A DNA stretch of 57,308 nt from Bacteroidales bacterium (GCA_017464245.1 JAFUDV010000079.1:1-57308), one strand, 5' to 3'. Counted from the first letter of the stretch, positions 18,873 through 27,137 are shown. Made by a program: numbers and translations. Notes: a model not told the origin generated them from the sequence alone.

Positions 18873-20611
18873 CAGCGGTTGTCGTAAGGGTTCCAGCGGA
18901 TGCTGTCCTCCGCCTGATACATCACTTTCTCGAAGGAATACTCGGCGGCCTGTTTCGCGGTAAGGGTATGGGCCCATTTCACGCGGGGTCCCCGGGCGCC
19001 GGGTCCGACATTCTGATACTCAGCGTAATAGGAGTTCTTCTTGGTATTGGGTTTTCCTTCCTTCTCCCAGTCGTGCCAGCCGTCCGCCACGATATGGCTT
19101 CCCAGTTCGCAGCCGATGAAGACCGTCTTCGCATAGGCGCCCCAGGGACGTCCCAGGTAGCACTTGTCGATGCCGGGAGCGGCCGTGAGCCGGCAGTTTT
19201 TGAACACATAGCCGTACTTCTGCCCCGGAAGGGTGGAAGCCGCCGTCACATAACTGTTCTTCTTGCTGTGGATGTGGCAGTTCTCGAAGTAGGCGATGCT
19301 GGGACCGAAGATGAAGTCGGTCGTTCCCTCGATGTAGCAGTCCAGGAAATAGTTGCGCTTGATACCGCCTTCCTTTCCGAACCGACCGTAGGTATAAAGG
19401 GTGTCCTGGTTGCCGATGAAGCGGCAGCGGTGGAAGAACAGGAAGTCGCCGTCGGTGAAGACGGCCACGGCCTGGCCGATTTCCTTACCCTCCCCCGCCG
19501 TGTTCTCGAAGGTGATGTCCTCGAAGGTCACGTAACTGGAGTGGATGTAGATGCTGGCGCTGCCGGAGGTCCCCACCGGGAAACCGCTGCCGGGCCAGAC
19601 CTGCTTTGCATAGCGGTCGTAGGTCAGGATGGTCTTGTCCGCACCCTGCCCGGAAATCTTCATCCGGAACTTGGTATGGGGAATGTCAATGCACTCCTTA
19701 TAGGTACCGGCCTTGATAAGGATGGTCGTGATCTTCTCGTGACTGTAGTTCGGCACCGCGTCGATGGCTTCCTGCACGGTCATGTAGTCGCCGAAACCGT
19801 TCTGGTCCACGACGATATCGTACCGGACCAGGTGGTTGCCGATGGCCGGGACCTGCTTTTTCAGAGCCTCGCAGACGATTTCCGTCACCTTGCGGGCGCC
19901 GGCGGCCACGGTATGGGTGTTGTCGGTCTTTCCCTCAGGGGCACAGGCGTACTTGCCGGCCGGAAGGTTCATGAAATACGGGGCGGATGCTTCGTCGCCC
20001 AGGGACTCGATCCAGTCCAGGGTAGGCGTCGTGATGTCCAGGAGGGTGACGCCCATCTCGTCGGCTACCTGCTTCATCGCAGCGGGATAGTCCGTATGGC
20101 AGTTCCGGTCCAGTTTGCCTTCCTTGAACCAGCGGCGGGCCACCGGCGTCAGGAGGATGGGCGTGGCGCCCTTCTCGCGGGTCCCGCGGATGAAGGTGCG
20201 AAGGTTGTCCTGATAGGCGCCGAAAGGAGCGGCGTAGCGCTCGGGATCGTCGGCCTTCGCGTCGTTGTGGGCGAACTCGATAAAGACATAGTCCCCGGGC
20301 TGCAAGGCATTGTACACCTTGTCCCAGAGACCCTTGTCGATGAAACTCTTCGTGCTGCGGCCGTTCTGCGCGTAATTGACTACCTGGAGGGTCGAGTCCA
20401 CGAAGTTCGGGAACATCATGCCCCAGCCGCGCTCAGGCTTCCCGTCGGACAGGTCCTTGTTCGCCATCGTGGAATCGCCCATCAGGTGGATGGTCGTGAA
20501 GGAACTGGCAACGAGCCAGATACAGAAGAGGAAGCAGATTCCTCGACAAGCTCGGAATGACAATCCCCTGTCATTTCGACCGGAGCGAAGCGAAGTGGAG
20601 AAATCTATCAT
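18872..20611 (-). CDS. SGNH acetylesterase (CE12-like) fused to pectin methylesterase (CE8)
   Basis: The protein is 579 residues. Domain 1 (about 41-255) is a rhamnogalacturonan-acetylesterase-like SGNH hydrolase with GDST (Ser47), FAHND (Asn116) and the DNTH block (Asp230, His233). Domain 2 (about 265-579) is CE8 with NQDTLY (Gln402, Asp403), TTDFIFG (Asp432) and LGRPWG (Arg488). It would remove acetyl and methyl groups from pectin so that PL1 and GH28 can act. The start ATG overlaps the GH28 stop (ATGA). No other ATG lies before the catalytic serine except the one at residue 44. Residues 2-25 are encoded by the dispersed repeat at 20536-20606 and precede a hydrophobic stretch (25-36), so the export signal seems partly repeat-derived. 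Confidence 0.9.
   Translation of the reverse strand: MIDFSTSLRSGRNDRGLSFRACRGICFLFCIWLVASSFTTIHLMGDSTMANKDLSDGKPERGWGMMFPNFVDSTLQVVNYAQNGRSTKSFIDKGLWDKVYNALQPGDYVFIEFAHNDAKADDPERYAAPFGAYQDNLRTFIRGTREKGATPILLTPVARRWFKEGKLDRNCHTDYPAAMKQVADEMGVTLLDITTPTLDWIESLGDEASAPYFMNLPAGKYACAPEGKTDNTHTVAAGARKVTEIVCEALKKQVPAIGNHLVRYDIVVDQNGFGDYMTVQEAIDAVPNYSHEKITTILIKAGTYKECIDIPHTKFRMKISGQGADKTILTYDRYAKQVWPGSGFPVGTSGSASIYIHSSYVTFEDITFENTAGEGKEIGQAVAVFTDGDFLFFHRCRFIGNQDTLYTYGRFGKEGGIKRNYFLDCYIEGTTDFIFGPSIAYFENCHIHSKKNSYVTAASTLPGQKYGYVFKNCRLTAAPGIDKCYLGRPWGAYAKTVFIGCELGSHIVADGWHDWEKEGKPNTKKNSYYAEYQNVGPGARGPRVKWAHTLTAKQAAEYSFEKVMYQAEDSIRWNPYDNR
20536..20606. repeat. Dispersed palindromic repeat, copy 2 (hairpin), inside a coding start
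   Basis: This 71-bp element has ends AGATT and AAATCT and an inner perfect stem AATGACA/TGTCATT (20556-20562 and 20569-20575) around ATCCCC. Its left half reads like the repeats at 7311-7337 and 27106-27132. Unlike those intergenic copies it overlaps a gene: it encodes residues 2-25 of the SGNH-CE8 protein. Confidence 0.85.
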
Positions 20612-22071
20612 AATTCAATGCCGTTCACGGTTACATTCTCGAAGGTAACGTTCTCGTAATAGTTGGTTTCGACACCCTTCGTGGCGGTGAAGACGCTGTT
20701 CTTGAAGGTGAGGTTCCGCACCGGCATTTCGGGCAGGCCGTTCACGAAGACCGCCTGCTGCGCACCGGCGCACACGATGTCCGAGAAGTGGCAGTCGCGG
20801 AATTCCGGCGTGGTCTCGTCGACCGGCTGGACATCGGACTTGCCGTCCTTCCCCGCCTCGGTGGCGGCGACACCCGCATAGTAGAGGTTGAAAACGACGC
20901 CGTAGGTGACGATGTCCTTCATGTAAATATGATCGCACCAGATGTCCTTCACCAGGCCGCCACGACCGCGGGTACTCTTGAAGCGCAGGCCCACGTCCGT
21001 ACCGATGAAGCGGCAGCCCGTCACGCGGATGTTCTCCACCCCGCCGGACATCTCGCTGCCGATGACGAAACCGCCGTGGCCGTGATAGACCGTGCAGTCG
21101 GAGATGATGAGGTTCCGGCACTTCCGGGCGTGGCGGCGGCCGTCGGCGTCCTTGCCGGACTTGATGCAGATGGCGTCGTCCCCCACGTCGAAGGAGGAGC
21201 CGGTGAGGATCACGTTCTCGCAGGCGTCGATGTCGATGCCGTCTCCATTGGCGGAATAATGCGGATTGCGGACGGTGATATCCTTGATGATGACATCCTT
21301 GCAGTAGAGCGGATGCAGGTTCCAGCACGGGGAGTTCTGGAAGGTGCAGTCCTCGAGGAGGACACGCTCGCACTCCCGGAACGAGACCATGACCGGACGG
21401 AGGAAGGTCTTGATTTCCTGCTCGTCCAGGGACGGGTCCGGATAGTTGAGGGAACCGGCGGTGGCACGGGCCTTCGCATACCCCTCGTCCGGATACCAGA
21501 CGGAACCGTCCTCCGGGACATAACCGCCCCGCTTCAGGATGGCCTTCCACTGGTCCTCGGAGACCTTCCGGTGCTTGACCTCCCGCCAGAATTCGCCGCT
21601 GCCGTCAATGATGCCGCCGCCGGTGACGGCGATGTCATGCGCACCGGTGGCGTTCAGCGGGGACAGGCAGCGCCGGACATCCAGTCCTTCGAAGTTCGTG
21701 TCGATGATGGGATACAGGTCCTGGTCGGGATCGAAGACGATGACGGCGTCCTTCACCACGTTCAGTTCGATGTGGCTCTTGAGTTCGATGGGACCGGTGC
21801 GCCAGATGCCCTTGGGAACGACCAGTTTGCCGCCGCCCTGCTTCTCCAAGGAAGCGATGGCATCGGCAAAGGCCTGCGTGTTCATGGCTACGCCGTCTCC
21901 CACTCCCCCGAAATCGGTCAGGACGACACAGCGGGCGGGGATGGACGGACGCTCCACCCGGGGCATCTCAAAGGGCAGGCCCTCGTAAAGGGCGTCGTAT
22001 TCGTAGCCGTTTCCACCCGTACAGGCGGCTGCAAGGGCGATTCCAGCGAAGATGGCGGTAAGTTTATTCAT
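20608..22071 (-). CDS. GH28 polygalacturonase lipoprotein
   Basis: This 487-residue lipoprotein (AAAC, Cys17) has a beta-helix with the complete GH28 catalytic set: NGD (Asp277), GDD (Asp298, Asp299), GHG (331-333) and RFKST. It hydrolyses alpha-1,4 galacturonan, and the lipoprotein form points to the cell surface or periplasm. It is the first gene of the 12-gene minus-strand pectin operon. Its promoter -7 box is at 22105-22112, with an operator-like repeat arm immediately upstream. Some GH28 members act on rhamnogalacturonan or xylogalacturonan, so exact specificity is open. Confidence 0.93.
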   Translation of the reverse strand: MNKLTAIFAGIALAAACTGGNGYEYDALYEGLPFEMPRVERPSIPARCVVLTDFGGVGDGVAMNTQAFADAIASLEKQGGGKLVVPKGIWRTGPIELKSHIELNVVKDAVIVFDPDQDLYPIIDTNFEGLDVRRCLSPLNATGAHDIAVTGGGIIDGSGEFWREVKHRKVSEDQWKAILKRGGYVPEDGSVWYPDEGYAKARATAGSLNYPDPSLDEQEIKTFLRPVMVSFRECERVLLEDCTFQNSPCWNLHPLYCKDVIIKDITVRNPHYSANGDGIDIDACENVILTGSSFDVGDDAICIKSGKDADGRRHARKCRNLIISDCTVYHGHGGFVIGSEMSGGVENIRVTGCRFIGTDVGLRFKSTRGRGGLVKDIWCDHIYMKDIVTYGVVFNLYYAGVAATEAGKDGKSDVQPVDETTPEFRDCHFSDIVCAGAQQAVFVNGLPEMPVRNLTFKNSVFTATKGVETNYYENVTFENVTVNGIEL

Positions 22072-22104
22072 CGGGACCGGTCAATAGTTGTCAGTGTCAG
22101 TTCG

Positions 22105-22112
22105 CAAATATA
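22105..22112 (-). promoter_or_regulatory. -7 box of the pectin operon promoter
   Basis: CAAATATA on the plus strand gives TATATTTG on the minus strand, matching the Bacteroidota -7 consensus TAnnTTTG. It lies 33 bp before the GH28 ATG. No TTTG is seen at the -33 position. Instead an inverted-repeat arm (22131-22146) occupies it, which suits a regulated promoter. Confidence 0.7.
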
Positions 22113-22130
22113 GGAATCTTTTTTGAATTC

Positions 22131-22201
22131 CGTGCACGGTAACGGAAATTATTTTCAACATTTTATGTTGAGCGCATGGAGGGGCTCCGTTACCGCGCAC
22201 G
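22131..22201. promoter_or_regulatory. Operator-like inverted repeat between GH28 operon and lacI
   Basis: The left arm CGTGCACGGTAACGGA (22131-22146) and the right arm TCCGTTACCGCGCACG (22186-22201) are inverted copies matching at 15 of 16 positions. Between them TCAACAT-TTT-ATGTTGA (22155-22171) is a second, perfect palindrome. The left arm covers the -33 region of the GH28 promoter, and the right arm lies 16 bp upstream of the lacI -33 element. Binding by the divergent LacI regulator is inferred. Confidence 0.6.
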
Positions 22202-22217
22202 ATTTTTCGGAAAACGC

Positions 22218-22248
22218 TTGCAAACCGATTTTGTTTTTCGTAGATTTG
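22218..22248 (+). promoter_or_regulatory. Promoter of the LacI-type regulator gene
   Basis: TTG (22218-22220), a 20-bp spacer and TAGATTTG (22241-22248) fit the Bacteroidota -33/-7 pattern. The regulator's ATG at 22266 follows by 17 bp. The upstream in-frame ATG at 22176 lies before this promoter, so it cannot be the start. Confidence 0.7.
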
Positions 22249-22265
22249 CACTGACCAATCCGCTT

Positions 22266-23318
22266 ATGGCAGCCACCGAGAAAATCACGATCATGGACAT
22301 CGCCCGCCGCACCGGCCTATCCAAAGGCACGGTGGACCGCGTCCTGCACAACCGCGGCGAAGTTTCCAAGAAGAGTTACGCGAAAGTCATGGAGGCCATC
22401 CAGGAACTCGGTTACGAGCCCAACGTGTTCGCCTCCCTCCTGGCCAAGGGCGGGAAGCACCTCATCGCCGTCCTCATCCCCGCCCATGAAAACGGTTCCT
22501 TCTGGGAACTGGCGGCCTCAGGCATCGACAAGGCGGCCGCCTCCGTCACGACCGTGGGCGTAGACATCGTCCATTTCGAGTACGACCAGTACGACATCGA
22601 CTCCTTCCGGAAAGTCGCCGGGAAGATGCTGGAAGCCGGGCCGTCCGGCGTGGTCCTGGCCCCGATGTTCCAGGGAGAGACGGAATCCTTGACCGAGGAA
22701 CTCCAGCAGCGGGGAATCCCCTACTGCTTCATCGATTCGAAACCCGATACGAACGGTTACCTGGCCTATTTCGGCATGCCGCTGTACAAGAGCGGCTACC
22801 TGTGCGCGGACCAACTCACCGGGGGACGCGACGTCCTTTCGGTCCTGATCATCCGCGTGCGCCGCGACCGCTTCCGCCAGTCGGACCCGACCGTGAACCG
22901 CCGCGCCGGCTTCCTGGACTACATGATGGAGAATTACCCGGAGTGCCGGATCGACAACGTCTTCATCGACCCGAACGACCCCGAAGAAACCGAAGCGGCG
23001 TTATCCACTTATTTCCAGACGCATCCGGACGTCCGTCACGTAGTGATGTTCAATTCCCGGATACACCTCGCAGTCCCCTACCTCCAGGCCCATCCGGACC
23101 CGCAGCGCCGCGTCGTCGGCTTCGACAACCTGAAGGCCAACATGGACGCCCTGCGCAACGGGACGGTTTCCGTCCTCATCGGCCAGCGGCCGGACGAACA
23201 GGTGAACCTCGCGATCCAGACCCTGGCGGAGTACGCCATCCTCGGAAAACTTCCTCCGCGCAAGGATCACTTCATGCACATGGACATCCTCACGTCCTAC
23301 AACGTGGAGGACTATTGA
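22266..23318 (+). CDS. LacI-family transcriptional regulator (divergent to the pectin operon)
   Basis: The protein is 350 residues. An N-terminal helix-turn-helix covers about 6-55 (IMDIARRTGLSKGTVDRVLHNRG), and a periplasmic-binding-protein-like sugar-sensing domain covers about 65-350. The start was chosen from the promoter at 22218-22248 and because the HTH begins right after it. Divergence from the GH28-led operon and the palindromes between them make it the likely local regulator, probably sensing a galacturonate-derived sugar. Whether it represses or activates cannot be read from the sequence. Confidence 0.88.
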   Translation: MAATEKITIMDIARRTGLSKGTVDRVLHNRGEVSKKSYAKVMEAIQELGYEPNVFASLLAKGGKHLIAVLIPAHENGSFWELAASGIDKAAASVTTVGVDIVHFEYDQYDIDSFRKVAGKMLEAGPSGVVLAPMFQGETESLTEELQQRGIPYCFIDSKPDTNGYLAYFGMPLYKSGYLCADQLTGGRDVLSVLIIRVRRDRFRQSDPTVNRRAGFLDYMMENYPECRIDNVFIDPNDPEETEAALSTYFQTHPDVRHVVMFNSRIHLAVPYLQAHPDPQRRVVGFDNLKANMDALRNGTVSVLIGQRPDEQVNLAIQTLAEYAILGKLPPRKDHFMHMDILTSYNVEDY

Positions 23319-23348
23319 CTTCTTTGCGCTTTCAACCCCGCCCGGCAC

Positions 23349-23444
23349 CCCTTTGCCGCTTAGCGAAACATAAAAGTGTTATAATCAACCAATTACAAAA
23401 CGAATAGCGGCAAGGGTTTCCTTATTGGTACCCCCTTGCCGCTT
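23349..23444. terminator. Terminator-like hairpin with an extra upstream copy of one arm
   Basis: AGCGGCAAGGG (23406-23416) and CCCTTGCCGCT (23433-23443) form a perfect 11-bp stem after lacI. There is no clear T-run. A third, same-sense near-copy of the right arm (CCCCTTTGCCGCTT) lies at about 23349-23362 before an AT-rich spacer, so two alternative pairings are possible. It lies between the convergent lacI and GH43-CE15 genes and could end both transcripts. Confidence 0.5.
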
Positions 23445-23514
23445 GAATAAACGTAAGTGGAAGATAATGAACTACTTCCGTAATCGATAGCGTCAGGCCG
23501 TGCGGGGCGGACTA

Positions 23515-26433
23515 TTACAGGTGCCTGTCTGCGAAATCCAGATAGCGGAGCCAGTCGTACTCCTGGATATCATGGCGTCCGCGGCGGATATGGTAGCCGT
23601 TGCGGCCCTTGGAGACGGGTTGCTCAATGGCCGGCCACTCGGAATCCGCAAATCCCTCATATCCATAAAGTTCATAGGCAGGCGCAGCACCGGCGAGGCC
23701 CAGGAATTCACCGTGCGGGTCCGCCCAACTGTCTTCACTGCCGCTTTCCACATAGAGCGGACGCGGGGCGACGAGTGCCAGGAGTTCATGCTGGTCGAAG
23801 GGCAGCATATCCTCGTTGTCGCCGTATTTGTGGAAATTGCCGCAGAACCAGTACGGGAAATGCGTGTTGATCCGGCGGACCGTTTCTCCGAACCGGCGCC
23901 GGGAAATCGCGGCGCCGCCGCAGCCGGAGGCGTTGGAAACGACCATGGCGAAGCGCGTATCACGGGCACCCGCCCAGAGGGCGGCCTTGCCCATGCGGGA
24001 ATGACCGAATACAGCGACCCGTCCGGCGTCCACATCGGCATCCGTTTCCAGATAATCCAGGGCGCGGGAAAGTCCCCATCCCCAGGCGGCGAGGGCACCC
24101 CAGGTGTACCCGGGATACGCGGCCCGGATGCCCGGATAGCCGTCGGCATCGGGAACGACATCCTCACAGCAGAAGGTTGCGACGGCATACCCCCTTTCCA
24201 GAATGGCCCTGAGCGGCCAGCGGGAAGACTGGGAGCCGCGCGGGTCCAGGACATAGTCCTTCCGATACCGGAGGGAATCGGGCAGGAGGACCGACGGATC
24301 CGGGCAGATCGTATGGTTCCCGCGGAAATTCACGCCCAGGAAAGCCGGCGCCGGTCCCTTCCGACCGTTCGGAATATACAGCAGCAAGTCTTCGTACAGC
24401 GTCTCCGCCGCGTCAAAATAGATCCGGACCTGCCGGCGGGCAGCCAGGCCGTCCAGCGCATCCGGTGCGCTCTCACGGACCTGGAAATGAAGTCCTTCCG
24501 GCTTCGTGGGGACCGTACCGAACATTTCCTGTTCGAACAGGGAATACAGTTCCGGGCGGCGTTTCTTCTCCCACTCTTTCACCGTCTTCGTGCCGGCGAG
24601 AAGGTCCGGCAACGTATAGGCCGGCACCCCGCTTTCCTCCCGGACAAACCCTTCGGCCGGTTCGAACATCGTCTTGACTTCGAGATCCGTCACGTCCACC
24701 CAGCCGGAGTCGTTCTTCGGGGCGAAACGGTTGCAGAAGAAGCCGAACTTGGCACCGACCCAGAGTTCGGGCTGCGCCGCAAACGTCCCGGAAACCTGCG
24801 TAAAACGTTTTCCATCAAGGCTGTAACTGAACCGGCAGACTGCTTCGGGGACATTTCCCTCAACGACCTTGGCACGCACGTCCAGCATGACCCAAAGGAC
24901 AATCTCCGGGACATCCGGATAGTTTACCAGGGGAACATTCCTGGATTCATACGCATGCGGAAGCGGTTCATAACGGTACGGCAGGACGGCCAGTTCCGTC
25001 GCCGTTTCCGGCTGGCCTTTGGAAGAGCCCGGGCACTGGACATACTCCAGTTTCGCCCCCGCTTCCGTATCCGTCAGGCGGAGCCCGGCATAGTCATTGC
25101 CCATGACGGCAAATCCCGCCTGCTCGCCCTTCTCCTTCAACTGCGGATTCGGGCGGAAGGAAAGGCGGGCGCGGACCGTGAACCGTTCGGCCGGGAATTT
25201 CTGCGCCAGGAAGTTCGGGCAGTCCCACAGGCTCCTGTACGGCCATTTCTGCTCCACGCTGTACAGCCGCACACCCCCTTCCGGCAGCGCATAGTGCCAG
25301 TATGGCGACGGAATGGCCGGATACTGCCACGCGAGTCCCAGCCCATAAGGGAGATAGTCGGCAGCGGAGTTGACAGTGACCAGGCGCTCATCAGAGCGCC
25401 CGGCGGAGGCCGTGTCCGAGGGCTTGTCCCGAGGACTTATAGGCCGGGAGCCGCGGGGGGATAATAGGGGGGCAGCGCCCCCCTCAACAGGCTGTCCGAC
25501 CCCATCCCCGTCCGGATCCACCCCGATCACCGGCCATCCATCGGCCTGCCAGGTCATGGGCTGGAGATGGAGGATACGGCCATAGGCGCCCTTGTCCTGG
25601 AAGTGGAGGAACCAGTCCTCCCCTGCCGGCGTATCGACCCAGGCGCCCTGGTGCGGACCGTTGACGGTCCCTTCGGCCCAGGCCATGACAATCCGCTCCT
25701 CATACGGTCCGAAAGGGTTGTCCGCACGGAGGACCGTCTGCCAGCCGGTAGCGACACCGCCGGCCGGGGAGAAGATATAATACTTCCCGTCCCGCTTGTA
25801 GAACTTGGTTCCTTCGATCGTCGGCTGGCTCAGATGCCCGTCATACACGATGCGGGATGGGCCCAGAAGATGCGTCCCGTCCGGGTCCATCGGAGCGACG
25901 AACAAGATGCTCTTGTTTCCCGCCCTCGACCCGGTGCAACCGTGTGACGGATAAGCCTTTCCATCTTCATCCCAGAAAGGGCACGGGTCGATGAACCCTT
26001 TTTCCTTCACAACCCACACGGGCGGCTCCCAGGGACCCCGGGGATTCTGCGTCCGTACCATGAAGACGCCACGGTCCGGGTCGCCCACATAGATGTAGAA
26101 CCAGCCGTCATGATACCGGATGGCAGGAGACCACACGGCCTTTCCGTGGTGCACCACCGTCCGGAAATCGTTCTCCGGACCGCCCCAGCCCTCGCCGGGA
26201 TACTCCGTCAGCGCCGCCCCCACGAGTTCCCAGTTCACCAGGTCCCGCGAATGCAGGATGGGCAGTCCCGGGAAACAGTTGAACGACGAGGCTGTCATCC
26301 AGTAGTCCTCCCCCACCCGGCACACGTCCGGATCGGAATAATCGGCATGGACGACCGGATTCTGGTACCGGAACTGGGCAAAAAGGCCGCCGCATATGAG
26401 CGCGGCAGCCAGGAGAGAGAGGATTCGTTTCAT
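23515..26433 (-). CDS. Bifunctional GH43-type glycosidase / CE15-like esterase
   Basis: This 972-residue protein has a signal peptide ending near FAQ (residue 20). The N-terminal five-bladed propeller (about 22-315) resembles GH43 subfamily 12: HADYSDPDV holds the base aspartate and PTIEGTKF the acid glutamate. A beta-sandwich follows (about 350-580). The C-terminal alpha/beta hydrolase (about 600-972) has GHSRMGKAA (Ser812) and SNASGCGGAA, as in CE15 glucuronoyl-esterase-like enzymes. It probably removes arabinose or xylose side chains and ester-linked uronates from pectin or attached glycans. About 33 residues at 317-350 are encoded by a hairpin-rich insertion (25384-25483) at the domain border. 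It follows eda by 3 bp. Confidence 0.85.
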   Translation of the reverse strand: MKRILSLLAAALICGGLFAQFRYQNPVVHADYSDPDVCRVGEDYWMTASSFNCFPGLPILHSRDLVNWELVGAALTEYPGEGWGGPENDFRTVVHHGKAVWSPAIRYHDGWFYIYVGDPDRGVFMVRTQNPRGPWEPPVWVVKEKGFIDPCPFWDEDGKAYPSHGCTGSRAGNKSILFVAPMDPDGTHLLGPSRIVYDGHLSQPTIEGTKFYKRDGKYYIFSPAGGVATGWQTVLRADNPFGPYEERIVMAWAEGTVNGPHQGAWVDTPAGEDWFLHFQDKGAYGRILHLQPMTWQADGWPVIGVDPDGDGVGQPVEGGAAPLLSPRGSRPISPRDKPSDTASAGRSDERLVTVNSAADYLPYGLGLAWQYPAIPSPYWHYALPEGGVRLYSVEQKWPYRSLWDCPNFLAQKFPAERFTVRARLSFRPNPQLKEKGEQAGFAVMGNDYAGLRLTDTEAGAKLEYVQCPGSSKGQPETATELAVLPYRYEPLPHAYESRNVPLVNYPDVPEIVLWVMLDVRAKVVEGNVPEAVCRFSYSLDGKRFTQVSGTFAAQPELWVGAKFGFFCNRFAPKNDSGWVDVTDLEVKTMFEPAEGFVREESGVPAYTLPDLLAGTKTVKEWEKKRRPELYSLFEQEMFGTVPTKPEGLHFQVRESAPDALDGLAARRQVRIYFDAAETLYEDLLLYIPNGRKGPAPAFLGVNFRGNHTICPDPSVLLPDSLRYRKDYVLDPRGSQSSRWPLRAILERGYAVATFCCEDVVPDADGYPGIRAAYPGYTWGALAAWGWGLSRALDYLETDADVDAGRVAVFGHSRMGKAALWAGARDTRFAMVVSNASGCGGAAISRRRFGETVRRINTHFPYWFCGNFHKYGDNEDMLPFDQHELLALVAPRPLYVESGSEDSWADPHGEFLGLAGAAPAYELYGYEGFADSEWPAIEQPVSKGRNGYHIRRGRHDIQEYDWLRYLDFADRHL
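25384..25483. repeat. Hairpin-rich insertion inside the GH43-CE15 coding region
   Basis: Three hairpins follow one another: GCGCTC-ATCA-GAGCGC (25384-25399), GTCCGAGGG-CTTGT-CCCGAGGAC (imperfect, within about 25413-25435), and GGGGGGC-AGC-GCCCCCC (25467-25483). The segment is a multiple of three and keeps the frame. It encodes a Ser/Pro/Arg-rich peptide unlike the flanking domains, so it looks like a mobile palindromic element tolerated in a linker. Confidence 0.6.
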
Positions 26434-26436
26434 ATT

Positions 26437-27099
26437 CTACGCTTTGAACCAGGCGAGGGACTTCGCACAGAGGTCGGAGATGGCGGCCCAGTCGCCGGCC
26501 TTCACGACCTCCTTCGGGAAGAGCTTGGAGCCCATGCCCACGGCGGTGACGCCGGACTTGGCCCAGGCCTTGAGGTTGTCTTCGGCGGGTTCCACCGCGC
26601 CGGTGCACATGATCATGGCCCACGGCAGCGGACCCAGCACGTTCTTCACGAACGCGGGGCCGCCCACGGTACCGGCCGGAAAGACCTTCACCAGGTCGCA
26701 GCCCAGTTCCTGCGCATGAACGATTTCCGTCACCGTCCCGCAGCCCGGGGAATACGGGATGCCGCGGCGGTTGCACAGCGTGACGACCTCCTCCACCATG
26801 CACGGAGACACGATGAAGTCCGCGCCCATCTGGATATACAGCGCGGCGGTGGGCGCATCGAGGATCGTACCGGCACCGAGCGCCATCTCCGGGCACTCGC
26901 TGCGCACGAACGCCATCAGGGCCTCGAACACCTTGTGCGCGCCGTCCCCCCGGTTGGTGAACTCGAAAGCGCGGATCCCCCCGTCATAGCAGGCCTTCAC
27001 CACCTTCTTCGTGAGTTCAATATCAGCATTGTAGAACACCGGAACGATGCCGGTGGACCGGATGATACCGATGGTATCGATTTTCTTGAATTTCGACAT
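26437..27099 (-). CDS. eda: KDPG/KHG aldolase Eda
   Basis: This 220-residue class I aldolase has Glu46 in AFEFTNRG and the Schiff-base lysine Lys138 in LVKVFPAG. It cleaves 2-keto-3-deoxy-6-phosphogluconate to pyruvate and glyceraldehyde 3-phosphate in the cytoplasm, the last step of the uronate pathway. It lies 38 bp downstream of kdgK, with a dispersed repeat in the gap, and directly upstream of GH43-CE15. Confidence 0.94.
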   Translation of the reverse strand: MSKFKKIDTIGIIRSTGIVPVFYNADIELTKKVVKACYDGGIRAFEFTNRGDGAHKVFEALMAFVRSECPEMALGAGTILDAPTAALYIQMGADFIVSPCMVEEVVTLCNRRGIPYSPGCGTVTEIVHAQELGCDLVKVFPAGTVGGPAFVKNVLGPLPWAMIMCTGAVEPAEDNLKAWAKSGVTAVGMGSKLFPKEVVKAGDWAAISDLCAKSLAWFKA

Positions 27100-27105
27100 A
27101 CTTAC

Positions 27106-27132
27106 AGATTCTTCACTACGTTCAGAATGACA
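27106..27132. repeat. Dispersed intergenic repeat, copy 3
   Basis: This copy matches the repeat at 7311-7337 with two substitutions. It fills most of the gap between kdgK and eda and has the same orientation relative to the operon. The messenger would carry its reverse complement just before the next start codon. Confidence 0.85.
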
Positions 27133-27137
27133 AGCGA

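Noticed and set aside
23341-23444. Integron attC site
   Set aside because: Inverted arms exist, but the conserved core motifs of attC and an integrase gene are absent.
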